A DNA stretch of 64,000 nt from Syntrophomonadaceae bacterium (GTDB lineage Bacteria > Bacillota > Syntrophomonadia > Syntrophomonadales > DTU052): assembly GCA_012729505.1 (NCBI GenBank), contig JAAYDA010000073.1, forward strand, positions 1 through 64,000, read 5' to 3'. The position numbers and the translations under genes were made by a program. Below are positions 43,392 to 52,741 of the stretch, piece after piece. The first letter of the stretch is position 1, and each line of letters starts with the position of its first letter. The notes below the pieces were generated by a model. The model saw nothing but the letters and a program-made list of their open reading frames with translations. It made no database searches and was not told the origin of the DNA.

Positions 43392-44572
43392 AGCGGGTGG
43401 TGATCGTTGGAACAGGCATGAATGCCGATATGTTAACGGCAGAGGGGCTGCAGGCAGTGGAAGAGGCGGATGTTCTTATAGGAGCACCCCGGCTCATAGC
43501 TCAGTTTGAAAGGCTGGGCAAGCCATCCTTTGCCGAATATGCACCTGAGGCGGTGGCCGCAATTGTGGCTGACTATGATAAGGAACGCTTTTGTGTTCTG
43601 GTATCCGGAGATTCGGGTTTTTACAGCGGGGCGGAGGGAGTGAGCAGGGTCCTCAAGAAATACTCACCCACCCTGATCCCCGGCATTTCCTCCTTAAGCT
43701 ATTTCTTTGCCCGGCTGAAGCGGCCTTGGCAGGATGCGGAGGTGGTAAGCTGCCATGGCCGCGGCGGGAACCTTGTTGATACGGTCCGCCGCCACCTTCT
43801 GACCTTCGTCTTGACCGGAGGCAATTCAGGCGAGCTGGGAGATGAGCTGACTCAGGCCGGGTTCGGGACTTTAACCGCCTTTGTGGGAGAAAATCTGGGG
43901 ATGCCGGAGGAGCGGATTCTCAGGCTGCCGGTATCTGACCTTTCTGACGCCGGAACAGGGAAATTGGCAGTGCTCTTGGTGGAAAATCCAGGTTATGACG
44001 GACGTGTCCGTTTTGGTATCCCCGACCAGGAATTTATACGGGGTGATCTGCCTATGACTAAGTCGGAAGTGCGGGCTGTAACCATGAGCAGACTGGCCTT
44101 ATTTCCAGAGTCTGTCTGCTGTGACATCGGCGCGGGAACCGGGTCGGTTACCGTTGAGATGGCCCTGGCCGCCTATAAGGGGCGGGTGTTCGCTGTGGAT
44201 AAAAACCAGGAAGCCATCAGGCTGGTGAGGGAGAACTGCCGGGCCTTCCGGGTGGGCAATGTGACCCCCATATCAGGGGAAGCACCGGAGGCCTTGGTGA
44301 CATTGCCTCCATTGGATGCAGCCTTTATCGGGGGAAGCTCGGGCAGGCTCAGGGAGATTTTCGATGCTTTGCTCGGGAAGAATCCCCATATCCGTATGGT
44401 GATTAACGCCGTTACTTTGGAAACGCTGTATGAGGGGACTGAGGCCTTTGCTGCCCATGGAATAACTCCCGAAATTATTCAGGCAGGGGTGACCAGAGCC
44501 GTACCGGCCGGGAAATTACATATGCTCAAAGGGGGCTCGCCGGTGTTCATCCTCAGTGGAGGCGGGAAATGA
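43388..44572 (+). CDS. cbiET: Fused cobalt-precorrin-7 C5-methyltransferase and precorrin-6B C15-methyltransferase (decarboxylating)
   Basis: The 394-residue fusion has CbiE at about 1-200 (VVIVGTGMNADMLTAEG, VSGDSGFYSGAEGV, then IPGISSLSYFFARL). CbiT follows at about 205-394 with SAM motif CDIGAGTGSVTVEMAL near 242. One chain thus methylates C5 and C15 and removes the C12 acetate carboxyl, like CobL. The ATG at 43388 overlaps cbiJ by 4 bases; an earlier in-frame extension has no initiation site. Confidence 0.93.
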   Translation: MKRVVIVGTGMNADMLTAEGLQAVEEADVLIGAPRLIAQFERLGKPSFAEYAPEAVAAIVADYDKERFCVLVSGDSGFYSGAEGVSRVLKKYSPTLIPGISSLSYFFARLKRPWQDAEVVSCHGRGGNLVDTVRRHLLTFVLTGGNSGELGDELTQAGFGTLTAFVGENLGMPEERILRLPVSDLSDAGTGKLAVLLVENPGYDGRVRFGIPDQEFIRGDLPMTKSEVRAVTMSRLALFPESVCCDIGAGTGSVTVEMALAAYKGRVFAVDKNQEAIRLVRENCRAFRVGNVTPISGEAPEALVTLPPLDAAFIGGSSGRLREIFDALLGKNPHIRMVINAVTLETLYEGTEAFAAHGITPEIIQAGVTRAVPAGKLHMLKGGSPVFILSGGGK

Positions 44573-45903
44573 ACAGGATAATGATTACAGGCACTCATTC
44601 CGGCTGTGGCAAGACCACTGTCACCTGTGGGTTGCTGATGGCCTTGAAGGATCGGGGGCTTCAGCCGACGGCCTTCAAATGCGGGCCGGACTATATTGAT
44701 CCCATGTTTCACCGTCGGGCTATAGGTGTGCCCGGCTACAATCTTGATCCTTTCTTTTCCACCGGGGAACAGCTTAAGGGCCGGATCGTGAAGAGCGGAG
44801 GGGGCATTTCCCTGCTGGAGGGGGCTATGGGCTACTATGACGGCATCGGTCCGGAGGGGTGGTGCAGCGCATATGATGTGGCCCGGGCCACCCGGACTCC
44901 TGCCGTATTGGTGATAGATGCCAAGGGCATGTACACTTCGGCTGCGGCGGTGCTCCAAGGCTTTTTGAATTATCAGGCCCCAAGCGGCATCCGAGGTGTC
45001 ATCTTCAATAATACTTCACCTATGGTCTATGAGGGACTGGCTGTTTTGGCGGAAGGAATGGGGATAAAGCCATTGGGCTTTTTGCCCCGGGAGCCGAAGG
45101 CCGTCTTCGAAAGCCGTCACCTGGGGCTGGTAACGGCGGGAGAATTGGCACATATAGAGGAAAAGCTGGCCCGGTTAGGTGATCTGGCCGAAAGCTATAT
45201 TGATATAAAGGGTCTTATTAAGTTGGCTGCTAATGCACCTGCTCTGAATGGGGCCTTGCCGGATATGCGACCCCTGGGCCGGGTGCGACTGGGGGTGGCC
45301 CGGGATGAAGCCTTCTGTTTTCTCTATGAAGAAAACCTGGAACTGCTTACTGCCCTGGGAAGTGAGATCATATTTTTCAGCCCGATTAATGATGAGGGGC
45401 TGCCGGAAGGCATAAGCGGTCTTTACCTGTGCGGCGGGTATCCTGAGCTGCACCTGGAGGCCTTGTCGGGAAACTCATCAATGCTCCAGGCCATAAAAGC
45501 TGCAGTATGTGGAGGGATGCCTGCTATCGCCGAATGTGGGGGATTTCTTTACCTGCACAATACCTTGGATGGCTTTCCTATGGCAGGTGTTATTGATGCT
45601 CAGGCCTACCGGACTGAGAAGCTGAGCAGATTTGGTTACATTACTCTGCAGGCAAAGGTGGATAACCTGCTTTGTGCCGCCGGGGATACCATACCCGGCC
45701 ACGAGTTCCACTATTATCAAAGCAGCCATTGTGGAGCTGACTTTGGGGCGGAAAAGCCCGGGTCTCAAAGGAGCTGGCCCTGTGTTCATGCTACTGAGAC
45801 GCTGTATGCGGGCTTTCCGCATCTGTACTTTGAGGCTAACCCTGTTTTTGCTGAGAATTTTGTGAGAAAGGCCATTGAATATGAAGTTAATAAACATTCT
45901 TGA
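44569..45903 (+). CDS. cbiA: Cobyrinate a,c-diamide synthase
   Basis: The 444-residue ATP- and glutamine-dependent amidase has the P-loop GTHSGCGKTTVTCGLL near residue 7, then KCGPDYIDPMFH, and a C-terminal GATase domain with GLYLCGGYPELH and the nucleophile Cys in AIAECGGFLYL. It amidates the a and c carboxylates of cobyrinic acid. It overlaps cbiE-T by 4 and cobT by 23 bases. Confidence 0.94.
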   Translation: MNRIMITGTHSGCGKTTVTCGLLMALKDRGLQPTAFKCGPDYIDPMFHRRAIGVPGYNLDPFFSTGEQLKGRIVKSGGGISLLEGAMGYYDGIGPEGWCSAYDVARATRTPAVLVIDAKGMYTSAAAVLQGFLNYQAPSGIRGVIFNNTSPMVYEGLAVLAEGMGIKPLGFLPREPKAVFESRHLGLVTAGELAHIEEKLARLGDLAESYIDIKGLIKLAANAPALNGALPDMRPLGRVRLGVARDEAFCFLYEENLELLTALGSEIIFFSPINDEGLPEGISGLYLCGGYPELHLEALSGNSSMLQAIKAAVCGGMPAIAECGGFLYLHNTLDGFPMAGVIDAQAYRTEKLSRFGYITLQAKVDNLLCAAGDTIPGHEFHYYQSSHCGADFGAEKPGSQRSWPCVHATETLYAGFPHLYFEANPVFAENFVRKAIEYEVNKHS

Positions 45904-46936
45904 ACTTATCAAGCCGGTAAATAATGCGGTATATGCCGCTTGTCTGGAGCGTTTTGACGCAATAGCCAAGCCGGTGGGCAGTTTGGGCGGGTTGGAAACT
46001 CTGCTGGCCCGCATTGGGGCGGTCTATGCCGATGAGAATATAGATATTGGGAAGAAGTGTGTGCTGGTGTTCTGTGCTGACAATGGGGTGGTATCTGAGG
46101 GAGTGGCCCGGAATAATGAGGATGTTACCACAGCTATTGCCCGGATGATGGCTCTTGGAAAATCCAGCGTATGTGTTATGGCTGAGGCCTGTGGCGCCCA
46201 GGTGTTCCCGGTGGATGTGGGCATGAAAGATACGGTAAAAGGGCTGATTGATCGAAAGATCATGAACGGAACGGGCAATATTTCCAACGGCCCGGCCATG
46301 AGCAGGGATATGGCAGTGGCCGCTATGGAGGTGGGTGCCCGCCTTGCCAGACAAAAACAGAGGGAAGGCTTTCGACTGGTGGCCACCGGGGAAGTGGGCA
46401 TTGGCAACACTACTACCGCCAGTGCCATGGCCAGTGTTTTGCTGGACCGGCCGGTTGCTGAAATGACAGGGCGGGGCGCGGGCCTGTCTGATGAGGGATT
46501 ATCCAGGAAGATAGCCGTTATTGAACAGGCTATCAATCATAATCGCCCCAACCCTGATGATCCTTTGGATATTCTGTGCAAGCTGGGGGGACTGGATATT
46601 GCTGCGATGACCGGGGTGTTTTTAGGGGGCGCGGCTTACGGTGTGCCGGTGGTAATGGATGGGGTAATCTCTGCTGTGGCAGCACTTTGTGCAGTGCGGA
46701 TAAAACCTTTGGTGCGGGATTATATTATCCCATCTCATATCAGTGCGGAGCCGGCCAGTCCCCTCCTTTGTCAGGCATTGGGCTTGGAACCCATTTTGAA
46801 GGCGGACATGCGGCTGGGAGAAGGAACCGGAGCAGTGGCCTTGTTTCCTCTGCTGGATATGGCGGCGGCAGTCTATCACCGGGCCGCACTCCTTGTAGAT
46901 ATAGTTGGGGTACCATCTCAGGAGGATTTATGCTGA
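45881..46936 (+). CDS. cobT: Nicotinate-nucleotide:dimethylbenzimidazole phosphoribosyltransferase
   Basis: The 351-residue CobT makes alpha-ribazole phosphate, activating the lower base. It has AKPVGSLGGLETLLARIG near 26, TGEVGIGNTTTASAM near 167 and the catalytic Glu in RLGEGTGAVALFPLLD near 312. The ATG at 45881 lies inside the end of cbiA. It overlaps cobU by 7 bases. The identity of the lower base cannot be judged. Confidence 0.94.
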   Translation: MKLINILELIKPVNNAVYAACLERFDAIAKPVGSLGGLETLLARIGAVYADENIDIGKKCVLVFCADNGVVSEGVARNNEDVTTAIARMMALGKSSVCVMAEACGAQVFPVDVGMKDTVKGLIDRKIMNGTGNISNGPAMSRDMAVAAMEVGARLARQKQREGFRLVATGEVGIGNTTTASAMASVLLDRPVAEMTGRGAGLSDEGLSRKIAVIEQAINHNRPNPDDPLDILCKLGGLDIAAMTGVFLGGAAYGVPVVMDGVISAVAALCAVRIKPLVRDYIIPSHISAEPASPLLCQALGLEPILKADMRLGEGTGAVALFPLLDMAAAVYHRAALLVDIVGVPSQEDLC

Positions 46937-47445
46937 TATTGGTAATGGGAAAAAACGGCAGCGGTAAAAGCGCCTTTGCCGAAGCCCTCGCCGTTCACCA
47001 CCGGGAGACCCGTTATTATATTGCTACTATGCTGCCCCATGGACAGGAGGGTCTGTACCGGGTGGAAAGGCATAAAATCCAGCGGGCGGGGATGGGCTTT
47101 ATCACCCTGGAGCTTCCTTATGCCGTAGGAAGTGCCGATGTATCCTCAGATGCTGCGGTGCTGGTGGAGGATGTATCCAATCTGCTGGCCAATGTGGTTT
47201 TTGATCGGGACCGGTCAGCAGCAGAAGTGCTGGAAGATATAAAGCTGCTCTGCCGTCGGGTGGGCTGTGTTATAGCAGTAACTATCAGTGAGTTTGACGA
47301 CGGCAATTACAGTGAAGAAACCATGGGGTATATTCAGGCCCTCCAATGGCTGAACCGGCAGCTGTTTAATCTGGCGGATATAGTGGTGGAGATGGATGAA
47401 AACCAGCCGATTTACAGAAAAGGAGCACCGGATGAAATATTTTAA
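46930..47445 (+). CDS. cobU: Adenosylcobinamide kinase / guanylyltransferase
   Basis: The 171-residue CobU phosphorylates adenosylcobinamide and adds GMP. It has a P-loop GKNGSGKSAFAE at residues 8-19 (the family usually reads GGxRSGKS), YIATMLPHGQEG with the GMP-site region and RHKIQR near 48, and VEDVSNLLANVVF in the Walker-B-like position. The P-loop and following segments diverge from the classical CobU type, so the guanylyltransferase part is inferred mainly from context. ATG 46930 overlaps cobT by 7 bases; it overlaps cobS by 14. Confidence 0.8.
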   Translation: MLILVMGKNGSGKSAFAEALAVHHRETRYYIATMLPHGQEGLYRVERHKIQRAGMGFITLELPYAVGSADVSSDAAVLVEDVSNLLANVVFDRDRSAAEVLEDIKLLCRRVGCVIAVTISEFDDGNYSEETMGYIQALQWLNRQLFNLADIVVEMDENQPIYRKGAPDEIF

Positions 47446-48193
47446 TCCTCTATGGATTGCCATCAGCACCTACAGCATATTGCCTGCTCCATCCGTGGAA
47501 TGGCGTCGTGAACATATGGGTGCGGCCATATGCTTCTTGCCGGTTGTGGGCATATTCATTGGTCTGGCTCTTCTCCTGTGGCAATGGCTGTGTCTTAAGC
47601 TCCGGGTGGAACCGGCCCTTTTTGCGGCAGTGGCGGCGGTGCTGCCTCTGTTGTTAACCGGCGGTATTCATATGGACGGGTTTATGGATACCATGGATGC
47701 CTTGGGCTCTCATCAGCCCAGGGAACGGAAGCTGGAGATCATGAAGGATCCCAATGTGGGAGCCTTTGCGGTTATGGGATGCGGGGCATATCTGCTTTTG
47801 AGCTTTGGCTTGTACTGGGGACTATATCAAGGGGGCCTTCTGAAAGTGGCGGCCGTTGGTTTTGTTCTTTCCCGGGCCTTGGGTGCACTGGGGGCCCTGA
47901 CCCTGCCTGGTGCAGGAAATGGCGGTATGCTCACGGCTTTTACCGCCTATGCAAGAAATCCTGGTGCAGTGGCGGCCATGGTTCTGGTCTCTTGCCTGTG
48001 GGGGGGGACCATGGTACTCCTTGACCTGGAGCCCGGGCTGGGTGGTGTGGCTTTTGGGATTCTGGCTTTTTGGGGATATGGGGCCATGGCAAAAAGAGAG
48101 TTTGGCGGGGCAACGGGAGATACCACCGGCTTCTTTATCCAGGTTTGCGAACTGTTCATCTTGTTTGGCGTGGTGACAGGAGGTCTGCTATGA
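47432..48193 (+). CDS. cobS: Adenosylcobinamide-GDP ribazoletransferase (cobalamin synthase)
   Basis: The 253-residue integral membrane enzyme joins adenosylcobinamide-GDP and alpha-ribazole (phosphate). It has about six hydrophobic helices and the acidic signature GGIHMDGFMDTMDALGSH near 81, with DPNVGAFAVMG near 110. The common motif is GGLHEDGLADTADG; here Met replaces the first acidic residue. The ATG at 47432 follows AAAAGGAG inside the end of cobU. Confidence 0.92.
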   Translation: MKYFNPLWIAISTYSILPAPSVEWRREHMGAAICFLPVVGIFIGLALLLWQWLCLKLRVEPALFAAVAAVLPLLLTGGIHMDGFMDTMDALGSHQPRERKLEIMKDPNVGAFAVMGCGAYLLLSFGLYWGLYQGGLLKVAAVGFVLSRALGALGALTLPGAGNGGMLTAFTAYARNPGAVAAMVLVSCLWGGTMVLLDLEPGLGGVAFGILAFWGYGAMAKREFGGATGDTTGFFIQVCELFILFGVVTGGLL

Positions 48194-48227
48194 AGCTGAA
48201 GCGGCGGCCATTCCGGGGAGAATTGTC

Positions 48228-49184
48228 ATGCTGATCTATTCCACCCTGGCTCTGGGTCTGGGCTTTCTTATGGACCTTATAATAGGGGATCCCCAAGGAT
48301 GGCCCCACCTGGTGCGGCTGATGGGTCGAATCATAGGCTGGCTGGAGGGGCTGCTTTATCCTCTGGCCAATAAGAGCCTGAGCGGTGCTCTGCTGGTAGT
48401 GATGACTCTGATGATTTGTACCGTAGTCCCGGGGGCTTTGCTGTATGCCGCCTTTTGGATTTCCCCGCGGCTGTTCTTCATCCTGGAAGCCCTGCTCTGC
48501 TGGCAGCTGCTGGCCATCAAGAGCTTAAGGGTTGAAAGTGGTCAGGTGTATGCCGCTCTTATGGAAAATGACATAGGCAAGGCGAGAAAGGCAGCAGCCA
48601 TGATCGTGGGCCGGGATACAGAGGGCTTGGATGAGGCCGGAGTGACTCGGGCCACCGTGGAGACGGTGGCGGAAAACACCTGTGATGGTGTGGTGGGACC
48701 GATTTTTTATATCATGCTGGGAGGCGCACCTTTGGGTTGTCTATATAAGGCGGTAAATACTATGGATTCCATGATAGGATACAAAAATGCGCGGTATGAG
48801 GAATTCGGCAGCTTTGCCGCCAAGCTGGATGATGTGCTGAATTTTATTCCTTCCCGGCTGGCTGCGCTGCTGATGATCGGGGCGGTATGGCTGGGCCGCG
48901 GGGATTCGAAAAATGCTCTGGACATTTGGCGGCGGGATCGCTTTAATCATGCCAGCCCTAATTCCGCTCAGACTGAGGCGGTGGCGGCTGGGGCTATGGG
49001 GGTTCGGCTGGGGGGAAACGCCTATTATTCCGGCAAACTGCATGAAAAGCCGTATATCGGCGATGATGTCCGTCCTGTCCAGGCGGCTGACATTGGCCAT
49101 TCTCACCAATTGCTGTATGTAACGGCCATTTTCATGCTGGTTTTGGCATTGATGGTGAGGGGGATAATGTATGGAACTATATGA
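48228..49184 (+). CDS. cbiB: Adenosylcobinamide-phosphate synthase
   Basis: The 318-residue membrane protein attaches the aminopropanol (phosphate) arm to adenosylcobyric acid. It has the CbiB motifs LIIGDPQGWPHLVRLMG near 17, AAAMIVGRDT and TVAENTCDGVVGPIFY near 144. Several hydrophobic helices match the family. ATG 48228 follows GGGGAGA. It overlaps the next gene by 14 bases. Confidence 0.94.
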   Translation: MLIYSTLALGLGFLMDLIIGDPQGWPHLVRLMGRIIGWLEGLLYPLANKSLSGALLVVMTLMICTVVPGALLYAAFWISPRLFFILEALLCWQLLAIKSLRVESGQVYAALMENDIGKARKAAAMIVGRDTEGLDEAGVTRATVETVAENTCDGVVGPIFYIMLGGAPLGCLYKAVNTMDSMIGYKNARYEEFGSFAAKLDDVLNFIPSRLAALLMIGAVWLGRGDSKNALDIWRRDRFNHASPNSAQTEAVAAGAMGVRLGGNAYYSGKLHEKPYIGDDVRPVQAADIGHSHQLLYVTAIFMLVLALMVRGIMYGTI

Positions 49185-50211
49185 ACACGGGGGAGATATT
49201 TATGGGGATGAAAATATCCTCCTGGATTTCTCGGTCAGCACCAATCCACTGGGGATGCCTGATTTGGTCAAACAGGCCATCATAAGCCACATTCCGGAAT
49301 ACGCCTGTTATCCTGATCCCTGCTGCCGCAAGCTCAGAGCGGCCCTGGCGGAGAGGAATGGCCTGGAGGATTCCATGGTGCTGTGCGGGAGCGGGGCGAT
49401 GGAGTTAATATTTGCCCTGTGTGCCTGCTTCAAACCCCGAAGTACCGTTGTCCTGGCGCCAACCTTCTCGGAATACCAACGGGCAGCAGAGGTTTTCGGC
49501 GGCCAGGTGAAGGAACATCGTCTTTTGGAGACGGGCGGCTTTGCATTGACCGACAGTATTTTGGCAGACCTTACTCCCCAGGTGGATCTGATGTTTATGT
49601 GCAATCCCAACAATCCTACCGGGCAGTTGGCCGATCCGGTGCTGTTGCGGAAAATAGCGGAGGCCTGCGGTGAAAATGAAATACTGCTCATAATCGATGA
49701 GTGTTTTTTGGACTTTACCCGGCAGGGGGAGAGTATGCTGGCGAAAATCATGGAATATCCGAATCTGATGATCCTGCAGGCATTTACTAAGATATACGCC
49801 ATGGCCGGGCTGAGGCTGGGGACTCTGTATTGTGCAGACCAGGAGCGTCTGGCTAATATTGCTGAGTTTATGCCTCCCTGGAGTGTTTCCGCCGTGGCTC
49901 AGGCGGCAGGAATTGCGGCTTTGCAGGAAAAGGGCTGGATGGAGAATACCCGGAGAATCGTGGATAAAGAGCGAGGGTTTATGGAAGCGGCCCTTGGTGA
50001 GCTGGGACTAGTGGTATATCCCAGTGATGCCAATTACTTGCTGATTAAAAGTGAAAGACCACTTTACAGGCCCCTTAAGTCCCGGGGGATCTTGGTGCGT
50101 TCCGGTGTAAATTTTTCCGGGCTGGGTGAAGAGTATATACGCATCGGGATTCAAACGAGGGACAATAACAGAGTGCTGCTGGATGTGATGAGGGAGGTTC
50201 TTAATGGCTAA
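49171..50211 (+). CDS. cobD: L-threonine-O-3-phosphate decarboxylase
   Basis: The 346-residue class I/II PLP aminotransferase-fold enzyme gives (R)-1-amino-2-propanol phosphate for CbiB. It has FSVSTNPLGMP near 22, YPDPCCRKLRAALAER near 47, MFMCNPNNPTGQL near 137, and the PLP Lys in AFTKIYAMAGLRLG near 207. It resembles histidinol-phosphate aminotransferase, but its place between cbiB and cbiP supports CobD. Confidence 0.9.
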   Translation: MELYEHGGDIYGDENILLDFSVSTNPLGMPDLVKQAIISHIPEYACYPDPCCRKLRAALAERNGLEDSMVLCGSGAMELIFALCACFKPRSTVVLAPTFSEYQRAAEVFGGQVKEHRLLETGGFALTDSILADLTPQVDLMFMCNPNNPTGQLADPVLLRKIAEACGENEILLIIDECFLDFTRQGESMLAKIMEYPNLMILQAFTKIYAMAGLRLGTLYCADQERLANIAEFMPPWSVSAVAQAAGIAALQEKGWMENTRRIVDKERGFMEAALGELGLVVYPSDANYLLIKSERPLYRPLKSRGILVRSGVNFSGLGEEYIRIGIQTRDNNRVLLDVMREVLNG

Positions 50212-51694
50212 AGCGATTATGGTGCAGGGAACCATGTCCAATGCCGGAAAAAGCCTGGTCTGTACCGGGTTGTGCCGGGCATTTAAGCAGGACGGCTATC
50301 ATGTGGCACCTTTTAAAGCCCAGAACATGGCCTTAAACTCCTTTGTTACTGATGAGGGGCTGGAGATGGGACGTGCTCAGGCAGTACAAGCGGAAGCTTG
50401 CGGTATTGCTCCCAGTGTGCGTATGAATCCCATTTTACTTAAGCCGGTAACCGATGTGGGTTCACAGGTCATTGTTAATGGTCAGGTGTGGGGCAACCTG
50501 AGTGCCCGGGAGTATTTTGCCGTGAAGCAGTCTCTCCTGCCGGGTATTATACAGGCCTACAACTCCCTGGCGGAGGAATTCGATATCATCGTATTAGAAG
50601 GAGCAGGCAGCCCCGCCGAGATCAACCTGAAAAAAGATGACCTGGTTAATATGGGTATGGCCAAGCTGGCCCGGGCGCCGGTGCTGTTAGTGGGTGACAT
50701 TGACTGTGGCGGTGTATTCGCCCAGCTCTACGGCACTGTGGCTCTGCTGGAGGAAGAGGAGCAAAAGATGGTAAAGGCTGCTATCATTAACAAGTTTCGC
50801 GGAGATGTCAGCTTGCTGGAGCCGGGCCTGACCATGCTGGAAAATCTGACCGGCAAGCCGGTGGCGGGAGTTATTCCCTATCTGTCTGTGGATATAGAGG
50901 GGGAGGACAGCCTGGCCCGGCCTTTAACCCGAAAGACAGGCGGAACGGTGCTGGACATAGGGATCATCGATTTTCCCCACCTGTCAAATTTCACTGATTT
51001 TGCGGTGCTGGAAGCCAGCCCCGGTATAGGTGTTCGCTATATCCGCAGGGCGCATGAGCTGGGGCGGCCCGATATGATCATCCTCCCCGGTACAAAGAAC
51101 ACTATTTCCGATCTGAAATGGCTGCGGGAATGGGGATTGGAAGCTGCCATTACAGAGCTGGCTGTCCGGGGAACGATAGTTTTTGGCTTGTGCGGCGGCT
51201 ATCAGATGCTGGGCCGGCATATCCTTGACCGGGAAGGTGCAGAGGGAGGCGGTGAGATAGAAGGAATGGGCCTCCTGCCTGTGCATACTAAGTTTAGTTG
51301 GGAGAAACGCCTCATCCATACTAAGGCCAGGGTGATCAATGCGGAAGGGGCCTTTGAACGACTCACCGGTGTGGAATTGGAAGGGTATGAGATTCATATG
51401 GGCCAAACGGTGACAGAGCCAGATGCCAAGCCTTTTTTGCTGATGGAAAATGGCCGGGAGGACGGTTGCGTGCTGGGCAATGTGTACGGCACCTATCTCC
51501 ACGGCTTTTTTGATGCCAAGGCCTGTCGGGAAGCGGTGTTTCCCGCTTTGGCCTGCCGGAAGGGAGCTGCTTTGGAAACGGAAGTCTTTGACTTTAAAGA
51601 CTACAAGGAAAGACAATACGACCTGCTGGCCCAAAGCATACGCGAAAGCCTGGATATGAAATTGATTTATCGTATACTGGAGGAGGGTTTATGA
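50204..51694 (+). CDS. cbiP: Cobyric acid synthase
   Basis: The 496-residue ATP/glutamine amidotransferase amidates carboxylates b, d, e and g. It starts with VQGTMSNAGKSLVCTGLCRA, has KAQNMALNSFVT near 39 and LEGAGSPAEINL near 130. The GATase domain carries Cys in VFGLCGGYQMLG near 331 and His in YLHGFFD near 430. It overlaps cobD by 8 and cbiC by 4 bases. Confidence 0.95.
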   Translation: MAKAIMVQGTMSNAGKSLVCTGLCRAFKQDGYHVAPFKAQNMALNSFVTDEGLEMGRAQAVQAEACGIAPSVRMNPILLKPVTDVGSQVIVNGQVWGNLSAREYFAVKQSLLPGIIQAYNSLAEEFDIIVLEGAGSPAEINLKKDDLVNMGMAKLARAPVLLVGDIDCGGVFAQLYGTVALLEEEEQKMVKAAIINKFRGDVSLLEPGLTMLENLTGKPVAGVIPYLSVDIEGEDSLARPLTRKTGGTVLDIGIIDFPHLSNFTDFAVLEASPGIGVRYIRRAHELGRPDMIILPGTKNTISDLKWLREWGLEAAITELAVRGTIVFGLCGGYQMLGRHILDREGAEGGGEIEGMGLLPVHTKFSWEKRLIHTKARVINAEGAFERLTGVELEGYEIHMGQTVTEPDAKPFLLMENGREDGCVLGNVYGTYLHGFFDAKACREAVFPALACRKGAALETEVFDFKDYKERQYDLLAQSIRESLDMKLIYRILEEGL

Positions 51695-52326
51695 GGGTGG
51701 AACTGGAAATACTCCTGCCCGGGGAGATTGAGGGCCGCAGCTTTGAAATAATAGAAAGGGAGCTTTTGCATCCCCTTGATTCGGAGCTGGCCCCGGTAAT
51801 AAAACGGGTCATACACACTACGGCAGACTTCGATTATGCAGAAACTCTGTGCTTTTCTAAGACAGCTTTGGCGGCGGGGCGGGATGCTCTTCAGGCCGGA
51901 GAGCTGATTGTTACCGATACCAATATGGCCAGGGCAGGCATCAACAAAGGGGCCCTTGCTCAGCTGGGGACGGAGGTGCTGTGCTTTATGGCTGATGAGG
52001 ATGTGGCCGCGGCGGCTATGGAAAGGAATACCACCCGGGGGGCGGCATCCATGGACAAGGCTGCCTTGATTTCCGGCCGTCCCATTCTTGCCATCGGCAA
52101 CGCCCCTACTGCCCTCATACGTTTGTATGAGCTTATAGGGGAAGGGCGCATAACCCCGTCACTGATCATCGGAGTGCCTGTAGGCTTTGTGAACGTGGTT
52201 CAGGCCAAGGAGCTCATAATGGAGACTGATGTGCCATATATCGTGGCCCGGGGCCGGAAGGGCGGCAGCAATGTGGCCGCTGCCATCGTAAACGCTCTGA
52301 TGTATCAGCTTACCAGGCCGCAATGA
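51691..52326 (+). CDS. cbiC: Cobalt-precorrin-8 methylmutase
   Basis: The 211-residue CbiC moves the methyl group from C11 to C12, giving cobyrinic acid. The catalytic His lies in RVIHTTADFDYAE near residue 36, followed by IVTDTNMARAGINK near 72 and IGVPVGFVNVVQAKE near 152. It is the last recognised corrin-ring gene of the operon, although it acts before cbiA and cbiP. Confidence 0.94.
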   Translation: MRVELEILLPGEIEGRSFEIIERELLHPLDSELAPVIKRVIHTTADFDYAETLCFSKTALAAGRDALQAGELIVTDTNMARAGINKGALAQLGTEVLCFMADEDVAAAAMERNTTRGAASMDKAALISGRPILAIGNAPTALIRLYELIGEGRITPSLIIGVPVGFVNVVQAKELIMETDVPYIVARGRKGGSNVAAAIVNALMYQLTRPQ

Positions 52327-52452
52327 TTGTATTGCGGAGAGGATGACAGGTCCTGTTTTTGGGGGAGGAGATTACTTGGAGCCGATTTCCGGGCAGGATA
52401 ACAATGGACCTGCATTTATTAAACGGACTGCATATTTACGGGAGAAACGTTT

Positions 52453-52722
52453 ATGAAGCAACCTAAGAAAGCCTGTTTTTTTTCCCACCAAGAATGCGAA
52501 TATTTTCCTTGTCACGTTACTGACAGGCCGGAGGACTTTAATTGCTTGTTTTGCTATTGCCCCCTTTATCCCTTGGGTGAGGACTGTGGAGGCAACTATT
52601 CCTACAATGCCCAAGGGGTCAAAAGCTGCAGTCAATGCATATTCCCCCATGAGCGCAGCAACTATTCCGCCATCCTCAGCAGACTCCCGGAGAGTGCGAA
52701 AATCGCAAGGAAAAAAGATTAG
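52453..52722 (+). CDS. Cysteine-rich small-domain protein linked to cobalamin genes
   Basis: The 89-residue protein has nine Cys in the pattern FFSHQECEYFPCH, NCLFCYCPLYPLGEDCGG and KSCSQCIFPH, matching the zf-like Cys-rich small domain (PF04071) often found by or fused to cobalamin genes. It presumably binds a metal or iron-sulphur cluster; a cobalt-handling role is possible but unproven. It follows cbiC by 126 bases on the same strand and converges on the CoA-transferase gene. Confidence 0.78.
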   Translation: MKQPKKACFFSHQECEYFPCHVTDRPEDFNCLFCYCPLYPLGEDCGGNYSYNAQGVKSCSQCIFPHERSNYSAILSRLPESAKIARKKD

Positions 52723-52741
52723 CACTGGAGATGGCCGAGGG

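Noticed and set aside
46576-46929. Long N-terminal extension of cobU
   Set aside because: It is antiphase to cobT coding sequence. The P-loop of CobU begins a few residues after ATG 46930, as in the family.
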